This document shows, piece after piece, positions 58,648 to 64,000 of a stretch of DNA of 64,000 nt. The stretch covers positions 62,001 through 126,000 of the forward strand of contig NZ_MOBR01000020.1 of assembly GCF_003732705.1 (NCBI RefSeq), read 5' to 3'. The notes beneath the pieces are model-generated. The model saw nothing but the letters and a program-made list of their open reading frames with translations. It was not told where the DNA came from and searched no databases. Both the position numbers and the translations under genes were made by a program. How positions within the stretch are numbered: position 1 is the stretch's first letter; every line of letters begins with the position of its first letter. This DNA comes from Pseudomonas frederiksbergensis. Its GTDB lineage: Bacteria; Pseudomonadota; Gammaproteobacteria; Pseudomonadales; Pseudomonadaceae.

Positions 58648-59919
58648 TTAGAGATCTTGTAGTGGAGCATCGGCAGTGCGGACACCCAGCACGCCGGTCA
58701 ATATCACATACGTTAGCGCGGCTGCGGCAATGCCTACCAGCGGCGCGAGCCACGGCGAGCTGAACGCGGCCACGGTGCCGACCGCATAAGCGCTCAGGCC
58801 GGACCAGTTGAAGGCCGGCAGGCGAGCGTCGGCCAGACGAGGATATTGACCGCGATAACGAAAGAAAAAGTCCGCCATGATCACACCGCCAATCGGAGGA
58901 ATGACCGTGCCGAGCAAAATCAGGTAGGGCACCAGCATGTCGTACATGCCCAGCAGCGCCAACAACGTGCCGATCACGGCGCCGGCCAGGGTCACGGTTT
59001 TGCGTCGGCCGGTGCGCAGCAGGTTGCACCCGGCGACGGCGAAGTTGTAGATCGTGTTGTCCTGGGTGCTCCAGATATTGAGCAGCAACATCGCCATCGC
59101 CGCCATGGCGAAGCCTTGCAACAGCAGCACTTCGACCACGTCGGGCTGCTGATAGACGATCGCCCCGTAGGCGCCGATCAGCACCATCAGGCCATTGCCG
59201 ACGAAGAAACCGATCAGGCTCGCCAGCACCGCGACCCGCGCCGAACGGGAGAACCGCGTCCAGTTGGTGGCCTGGGTCGCGCCACTGACGAAAGTGCCGA
59301 ACACCAAGGTTATGGCCGTCGACCAATCCAGCGTCTCGGTCGGCACCACGGCGAGCAAACCGTCGAGCCCGCCGACCTTTACCGTCGCGACCCACATCGA
59401 CAGCATCAGCAGCAACATCATCGCCGGCACCGCGATGTACGACAGAATCTCCAACCCGCGATAACCGACATACGCCGTGGCGCAAAACACCATCCCGAAC
59501 AACACCATCAGCCCGAGCACCGTGCCTTCGTCCAGTTCGAAATACTTGCCCAGCACCACCGCAGCCGTCGCCGTGCCCCAGGCGTACCAGCCGATCTGGG
59601 TGAAGCCGAGGATCAAGTCACTGAGCCTGCTGCCCACTTCGCCAAAACAGAAACGGCCCATCAGCACCGAGTTGAGGCCACTCTTGAACGCGATGTAGCC
59701 AAGTCCGGCGGCGTAGATGCCCAGCAGCAGATTGCCGACGACGATCACCGCCATCATCTCGCCAAAACCGAACGCCACCCCGAGCTTGCCGCCGGCAAAC
59801 ATGGTCGCGGTGAAGAAAGTGAAACCCAGCAGCACCATGGCGGTGGAGGCGAGGCCCTTGCGGGCGTGCATCGGGACTTCGCTGAGGGGGTAATCGTTAC
59901 CGGGGTCGTTCTGCGTCAT
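58648..59919 (-). CDS. codB: Cytosine permease CodB
   Basis: Nucleobase:cation symporter-1 family permease of 423 residues with about twelve helices. Family features: DYPLSEVPMHARKGLASTA at the N-terminus, GFTQIGWYAWGTATAAV and GGVIMADFFFRYRG near the C-terminus. Brings cytosine in for CodA. Confidence 0.93.
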   Translation of the reverse strand: MTQNDPGNDYPLSEVPMHARKGLASTAMVLLGFTFFTATMFAGGKLGVAFGFGEMMAVIVVGNLLLGIYAAGLGYIAFKSGLNSVLMGRFCFGEVGSRLSDLILGFTQIGWYAWGTATAAVVLGKYFELDEGTVLGLMVLFGMVFCATAYVGYRGLEILSYIAVPAMMLLLMLSMWVATVKVGGLDGLLAVVPTETLDWSTAITLVFGTFVSGATQATNWTRFSRSARVAVLASLIGFFVGNGLMVLIGAYGAIVYQQPDVVEVLLLQGFAMAAMAMLLLNIWSTQDNTIYNFAVAGCNLLRTGRRKTVTLAGAVIGTLLALLGMYDMLVPYLILLGTVIPPIGGVIMADFFFRYRGQYPRLADARLPAFNWSGLSAYAVGTVAAFSSPWLAPLVGIAAAALTYVILTGVLGVRTADAPLQDL

Positions 59920-60055
59920 GGGGCGTTCCTTGCTGGATGAGAGACGCGGATGAGGGTTGCAGTGGTCGTGCCAGGTGCGCGGTGGTGGGGTTATTTATAG
60001 ACGAGGCGGGGGAGTTGGGCGCGAAAGCGGTGCAACTGACGGGGCACAAGACCCA

Positions 60056-60145
60056 TGTGGGAGCGGGCTTGCTCGCGAAGGCAGAGTGTCAGCCGACATC
60101 AATATTGACTGATCCACCGCTTTCGCGAGCAAGCCCGCTCCCACA
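60056..60145. repeat. REPIN
   Basis: Inverted REP pair (TGTGGGAGCGGGCTTGCTCGCG subtype) upstream of codB. The rest of 59920-60311 holds only this and the palindrome at 60198-60307. Confidence 0.88.
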
Positions 60146-60197
60146 GGTGATTGGGTTTCTTCAGGGGGATGAGTGCTGCGGTAGAAACCGTAGTGAT

Positions 60198-60307
60198 GAT
60201 CGTTCCCACGCTCTGCGTGGGAATGCCTCAATGGACGCTCCGCGTCCGCTTCGGCAGGGACGCGGAGCGTCCCGGGCTGCATTCCCACGCAGAGCGTGGG
60301 AACGATC
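60198..60307. repeat. Long palindromic repeat, copy 2
   Basis: Same 110-base palindrome as at 23106-23216, nearly identical except for the central loop (TTCGGCAG here, TTTATAAAG there); ends four bases before the hydrolase stop. Confidence 0.88.
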
Positions 60308-60311
60308 ATCT

Positions 60312-61124
60312 TTACAGAAACCTCAGCAACGCCGCGACAATCGCTTCCGGCGCATCTTCTTGCACTAGATGCCCTGCATTGGGAATGGCATGGAAACGGG
60401 ACCCTGGGATCATTCCATGCAAGGCGCGTCCACGCTCGATGGGAATCCACTGATCATCCTCGCCCCACAGAATCTGCACCGGGCAGCGAATCGTGGGGTA
60501 CAGCCCTTCGGCTTCTTGGGTATAGCGTTCATCCATCTGCGCAATCTGCCGGTAGAACGCTGCTTGCCCCGGTTCCCCCAGCCATGGCTGCACATAGGGT
60601 GCTAATTCATGGTCGGGGATTTCGCGCTGGATCGCGCCGCGAATGTAGGTCGGCACGATGGCCCTTTGAATGTAATCGGGCAATCCGCTGAACGCCGCTT
60701 CATGCTGGCGCACGTGCTGCACGAACGGCGAGCCCCAGGGCGTGAGTGCCACCGGGTCGATCAGGGTCAGGCTGCGGTAGTTTTTGCCGTTGAGCAGGTG
60801 GGCGCGCAGGGCGGTGGCGCCGCCGAAGTCGTGGGCCACTACGTCCGGGTTGTCCAGGCCCCAGTGCTCCAGCAGTTGCGTCAGCAGTTCGTTTTGTACG
60901 CCGAGGGACACATCGCTGTCGGGTTGCGCGGATTGCCCGTACCCCAGCAAATCAAAGTAATGCACCCGATGCGTGGTGATGAAATGCGGTGCGATCCGGT
61001 GCCACACATAAGACGAAAAGGGCGTGCCATGCACAAACACCAGCGGCGGACCGTCGCCCCGCACGGCGTAACGAACGGAATGCCCGTTGAAGCGATAGGT
61101 TTGAGGCAGAGGCCAGTCAGTCAT
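60312..61124 (-). CDS. Alpha/beta hydrolase with Asp nucleophile (dehalogenase/epoxide-hydrolase type)
   Basis: 270-residue alpha/beta hydrolase. Oxyanion region FVHGTPFSSYVWHR, nucleophile elbow VVAHDFGGATAL where the nucleophile is Asp, not Ser, an acid residue in LWGEDDQWIP and catalytic His in IPNAGHLVQEDAP. An Asp nucleophile marks haloalkane dehalogenases, fluoroacetate dehalogenases and epoxide hydrolases; which reaction applies cannot be told. ATG 61124 is chosen because the longer frame to 61265 is partly REP sequence. Confidence 0.85.
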   Translation of the reverse strand: MTDWPLPQTYRFNGHSVRYAVRGDGPPLVFVHGTPFSSYVWHRIAPHFITTHRVHYFDLLGYGQSAQPDSDVSLGVQNELLTQLLEHWGLDNPDVVAHDFGGATALRAHLLNGKNYRSLTLIDPVALTPWGSPFVQHVRQHEAAFSGLPDYIQRAIVPTYIRGAIQREIPDHELAPYVQPWLGEPGQAAFYRQIAQMDERYTQEAEGLYPTIRCPVQILWGEDDQWIPIERGRALHGMIPGSRFHAIPNAGHLVQEDAPEAIVAALLRFL

Positions 61125-61206
61125 GGGGGTGTCCTCTTGGCGGGAAGAGCCAAAGAGCATAGGCAAAAGATAACGGATGCAGCAACTGACGAAACGCATT
61201 TCCCCC

Positions 61207-61430
61207 TGTGGGAGCGGGCTTGCTCGCGAAGGCGTCTGTACATCCAGCATCAATGCGCCTGACAAACCGCTTTCGCGAGCAGGCTCGCTCCCACAGGGGA
61301 TTTGTGTCGAATACTGATTCTGCGGCCACTGAAGAACAATTGTGGGAGCGAGCCTGCTCGCGAAGAGGCCGTGTCAGCCACCATCAATATTGACTGATCC
61401 ACCGCTTTCGCGAGCAAGCCCGCTTCCACA
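61207..61430. repeat. Two consecutive REPINs
   Basis: REPINs at 61207-61301 and 61340-61430, each an inverted REP pair (GTGGGAGCGGGCTTGC and GTGGGAGCGAGCCTGC subtypes) with different spacers. No gene in 61125-61447. Confidence 0.88.
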
Positions 61431-61447
61431 GGGTTTTCAGGTGTTTT

Positions 61448-61900
61448 TTAGCTCAGTGCTTTGCGCATGTGCACCCGGCGCAAGCCGTTTTCTTCCACCC
61501 GGTGGGTTTCGACATACCCCCGGCGCAGGTACAGCGCGATGTTTTCGCGCATGGCTTCATTGGTGTAGAGCCGGATCGAGGGGTAACCCGCGTCGAGGGC
61601 GTGGCGTTCGGCGAAGTCCAGCAACTGCCGGCCGAAACCCTGGCCCATGACCGCCGGGTTGACGGCGATGTTGTCCAGCAGCAAGTACTCTTCGGTGTCG
61701 ATCAGCACCACGAAACCGCTGAGGGTCTTTTCTTGCGCGAGGACATGGACGCGCCGGGCCAGTACCTGGCTGGCGTAGTCATCCAGCATCGGCGCGGGTT
61801 TGCGGCCGATGCGCTCGATGTAAGGCGAATAGGCCGCCTCGACGATGGCCTCGATCTGCGCGATGTCCTCAAGCGTAGCGGGGCGAATAAGCAGCGACAT
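61448..61900 (-). CDS. GNAT family N-acetyltransferase
   Basis: 150-residue acetyltransferase. Acetyl-CoA motif A is LDNIAVNPAVMGQGFGRQLL (Q-G-F-G-R), followed by motif B RLYTNEAMRENIALYLRRGY. Starts MSLLIRPATLEDIAQIEAIV at ATG 61900. Substrate unknown. Probably transcribed alone. Confidence 0.88.
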   Translation of the reverse strand: MSLLIRPATLEDIAQIEAIVEAAYSPYIERIGRKPAPMLDDYASQVLARRVHVLAQEKTLSGFVVLIDTEEYLLLDNIAVNPAVMGQGFGRQLLDFAERHALDAGYPSIRLYTNEAMRENIALYLRRGYVETHRVEENGLRRVHMRKALS

Positions 61901-61966
61901 GAGACGGGTTCCTTTGGGCCAAGGATGGGGCCTGACTGTACTCGGCGTCAGCAAGAAACGACAGGC

Positions 61967-61993
61967 ATAAAAAAACCACCGTCGCCGGTGGTT
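61967..61993 (-). terminator. Rho-independent terminator of queD
   Basis: Minus-strand stem AACCACCG / CGGTGGTT with TCGC-type tetraloop, followed by a run of U (A-run 61967-61975 on the plus strand), 19 bases after the queD stop. Confidence 0.8.
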
Positions 61994-62011
61994 CTTCTCG
62001 ATCAGGTGTTG

Positions 62012-62368
62012 TTACTCACCGTGATAGATGCAGCCGCTGGTGCAGGTTTCGTGGATACGAATCGCGCTGAGTTCCGGCAGCAGGGGCTTCAACTCGGTCC
62101 AGATCCACTTGGCCAGCACTTCACTGGTCGGGTTTTCCAGGCCAGGAATGTCGTTCAGGTAGTTGTGATCGAGGCGCTCGTAGAGTGGCTTGAAGATCGC
62201 CTTGATTTCCGAGAAATCGCGGATCCAGCCGGTATGCGGATCGAGGTCGCCACTGAGGTGAATCGCCACTTTGAACGAGTGACCGTGCAGGCGACCGCAC
62301 TTGTGGCCTTCCGGTACGTGGGGCAGGCGGTGGGCGGATTCGAACGTAAACTCTTTGAAGATTTCCAC
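62012..62368 (-). CDS. queD: 6-carboxytetrahydropterin synthase QueD
   Basis: 118-residue PTPS-family enzyme of queuosine/preQ0 synthesis, converting dihydroneopterin triphosphate to 6-carboxytetrahydropterin. Zinc His ligands: FESAHRLP and LHGHSFKV; catalytic Cys in GHKCGRLHGH; LDHNYLND and the C-terminal HETCTSGCIY complete the site. The start is GTG at 62368. Confidence 0.94.
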   Translation of the reverse strand: MEIFKEFTFESAHRLPHVPEGHKCGRLHGHSFKVAIHLSGDLDPHTGWIRDFSEIKAIFKPLYERLDHNYLNDIPGLENPTSEVLAKWIWTELKPLLPELSAIRIHETCTSGCIYHGE

Positions 62369-62453
62369 AGTGATTTTCAGCTCTGTCAGGTGGCGATCGC
62401 CGCGGCGATGTGGGCAGGCGGCGAGTTTACCAGAGCGCCGGGCAAAACACTGA

Positions 62454-63533
62454 CTAAAGGGTCAGCAAGCGCTCGCCGAGGCGACCGCTGGCAGCCAGTT
62501 CGAGAAATTCGTCGCCCATGCGGCGACTCTCTTCCATCGTCGCACGCCAGTATTTCTGGCGGCTCGGGGCATCGCCCATAAAGCGCTTGAAGTCGTTACG
62601 GTCCGGCAGTTTGCCGTAGGGCAGGCGCGCCAGATAATCCTTCGATGGCGCCAGCAACAGCACGTCTTGCAAGCGCGTAGTGCAGGCGCGGCGCCACGGT
62701 AGGGTCTTGTCGAACCAGCCCGGAATGACCCGGTCGGTGAAGTGCGGATAGAGCACGATGTCGTTGCCGCTGTAGGGCAGGTCGAGGTGATAGTCCAGCA
62801 GACCGCCGTCGCGAAATGTTCCAGCGCCGGCACCGGGCAAATCACGCACGCCTTCCATGACCATCGGGATCGAGCCCGACGCCAGCAGGGCCTGGCGCAG
62901 ATTGCCGGCATTCAGCGCAACGAAGCGCGACGGAAAGTCATTCAACGCATTGACCGGCGGCGCCAGGCGCGGGTCGTGGATGATCAGCCGTTCGAAATGC
63001 CGCGACAGCCGCGCGCGACCCCGCAGGTTGTCGGCGATCACCGACGACAGGCCCAGGCCGAGGCGCCCGCGATGGTCGTGGGCGAGCAGGCCGTGGCTTT
63101 TGACCACCATGATGTTCAGTCGGTAATGGGCGTTGTCCAGAATCGTGGCGTCGCGGCCGTCCAGCAGCTCATCGAGCATGCGCCGGGAGCTCTGGCTGAT
63201 TTGCGCCATGGTCACGCCCTTGTCGAAGTTCTGCTCGGTGTACAGATGACCGAGCCGGCGAATGCCTTCGGCGGCATCCGGCAGACACGCGCTGGCGAAC
63301 CGCCAGGAACCCACCGAGGCGCCAATCAACGAGCGTTCACGAGGTGCCGCCGGCAGCCATTCGCCGAACAGCGCCAGGTCCAGACCTTGAATCCCCAACG
63401 CCTTGGGCCCACCGGCGGCGCCCGGCAGTGTGCCGACGTCAGCGGCGCTCAGGCCGTTTTCACGAATGCGCGCAAAGGCCCGCGGGCCGGCCTTGAGGGT
63501 CAGGGACGGGAACTTGATGTGGATAGCAGTCAT
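62454..63533 (-). CDS. Patatin-like phospholipase family protein
   Basis: 359-residue protein with the patatin Ser-Asp dyad: GxSxG in LIGASVGSWRFA and DGG in FRDGGLLDYHLD; the oxyanion glycine run is GAAGGPKALG. Probably a lipid acyl hydrolase in the cytoplasm (no signal peptide). ATG 63533 (MTAIHIKFPSL) is chosen over 63572. Confidence 0.85.
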   Translation of the reverse strand: MTAIHIKFPSLTLKAGPRAFARIRENGLSAADVGTLPGAAGGPKALGIQGLDLALFGEWLPAAPRERSLIGASVGSWRFASACLPDAAEGIRRLGHLYTEQNFDKGVTMAQISQSSRRMLDELLDGRDATILDNAHYRLNIMVVKSHGLLAHDHRGRLGLGLSSVIADNLRGRARLSRHFERLIIHDPRLAPPVNALNDFPSRFVALNAGNLRQALLASGSIPMVMEGVRDLPGAGAGTFRDGGLLDYHLDLPYSGNDIVLYPHFTDRVIPGWFDKTLPWRRACTTRLQDVLLLAPSKDYLARLPYGKLPDRNDFKRFMGDAPSRQKYWRATMEESRRMGDEFLELAASGRLGERLLTL

Positions 63534-63584
63534 ACCGGTCTCGATGTCTGGCAAGCCGAGGATTATAGACACCCACCATTCCCC

Positions 63585-63673
63585 TGTGGGAGCGAGCCTG
63601 CTCGCGAAAGCGGTGTATCAGCCACGTAAGCATCGACTGATAAACCGCTTTCGCGAGCAGGCTCGCTCCCACA
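63585..63673. repeat. REPIN
   Basis: Inverted pair of GTGGGAGCGAGCCTGCTCGCGAA REPs upstream of the patatin gene. Confidence 0.88.
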
Positions 63674-63797
63674 AGGGGTTTCATGCAGGGCAGAGTGGGG
63701 TGTTGTCATGACCAATGATGGCAATTCAGTTTCAGTTAAGTTCGCCCCGTTAAGGTGCACGCCGTACGCAACACATAAAAAAATACGGAGACACCCC

Positions 63798-64000
63798 ATG
63801 AAAACCCTGACTGCCCTGTTCACCGCGTCCATCATCGCCATGACCGCCAGCCTCGCCCACGCCCGTGACCTGGGCCCCGACGAAGCCCTGAGACTGCGCG
63901 ACGCTGGTACCATTGTGTCTTTCGAGAAACTCAACGCCACCGCACTCACCAAACACCCCGGTTCCAAAATTACCGAAACCGAGCTGGAAGAAGAGTACGG
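63798..64000 (+). CDS. PepSY-domain protein, 5' part
   Basis: First 67 codons of a secreted protein: signal peptide MKTLTALFTASIIAMTASLA (cleavage near AHA), then ALRLRDAGTIVSFEKLNATA and TETELEEEYG, the start of a PepSY-like domain; the frame is open to the window end. ATG 63798 has ACGGAGAC upstream. In Pseudomonas such proteins often precede a two-component system, which would be outside the window. Confidence 0.72.
   Translation, partial: MKTLTALFTASIIAMTASLAHARDLGPDEALRLRDAGTIVSFEKLNATALTKHPGSKITETELEEEY

Overview
The window looks like the chromosome of a fluorescent Pseudomonas (P. fluorescens group): GC-rich coding, a pyoverdine (pvd/fpv/opm) locus, dense REP/REPIN palindromes of the GTGGGAGCGAGC...GCTCGCGAA type, and typical pseudomonad neighbours (FecIRA-type iron signalling, codBA, a quaternary-amine gene group, DUF6124).

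Layout. 1-1914 is the 3' part of the ferripyoverdine receptor fpvA. 1915-4085 is almost all REP sequence, including two tandem arrays, around one DUF6124 gene with a structured-looking leader. 4086-23095 is the pyoverdine block: a terminal one-module NRPS with thioesterase, pvdE, the pvdM-pvdN-pvdO operon, pvdP, the pvdRT-opmQ efflux operon, an FpvI-like sigma factor and pvdA. Five exact iron-starvation boxes (TAAAT-N16-CGT) precede pvdE, pvdM, pvdP, pvdR and pvdA, so one PvdS-type sigma factor can switch on assembly, periplasmic maturation and secretion together.

23100-39705 carries mgtA (Mg2+ P-type ATPase) behind a long leader, a BvgA/BvgS-like two-component pair whose sensor gene is cut by an amber codon, dkgB, a pirin, a MscS channel with a cyclic-nucleotide domain, an AhpD-like protein, an EmrAB-type efflux pair and two AraC/MFS genes. 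39706-41563 is a low-GC accessory cassette of two unrecognised genes (one GNAT-like) closed by a strong terminator. 41577-49125 is a quaternary-amine gene group: choline/betaine binding protein, aldehyde dehydrogenase, class II aldolase, GlxA-type regulator, GMC dehydrogenase and Rieske oxygenase; its substrate is not known to me.

49374-53467 is a FecI-FecR-FecA iron signalling system. 53856-64000 holds an MFS transporter, a small unknown protein, an AraC regulator, a DapF-like protein lacking both catalytic cysteines, codBA, an alpha/beta hydrolase, a GNAT, queD, a patatin and the start of a PepSY-domain protein. No tRNA, rRNA, CRISPR, integrase or transposase gene was seen.
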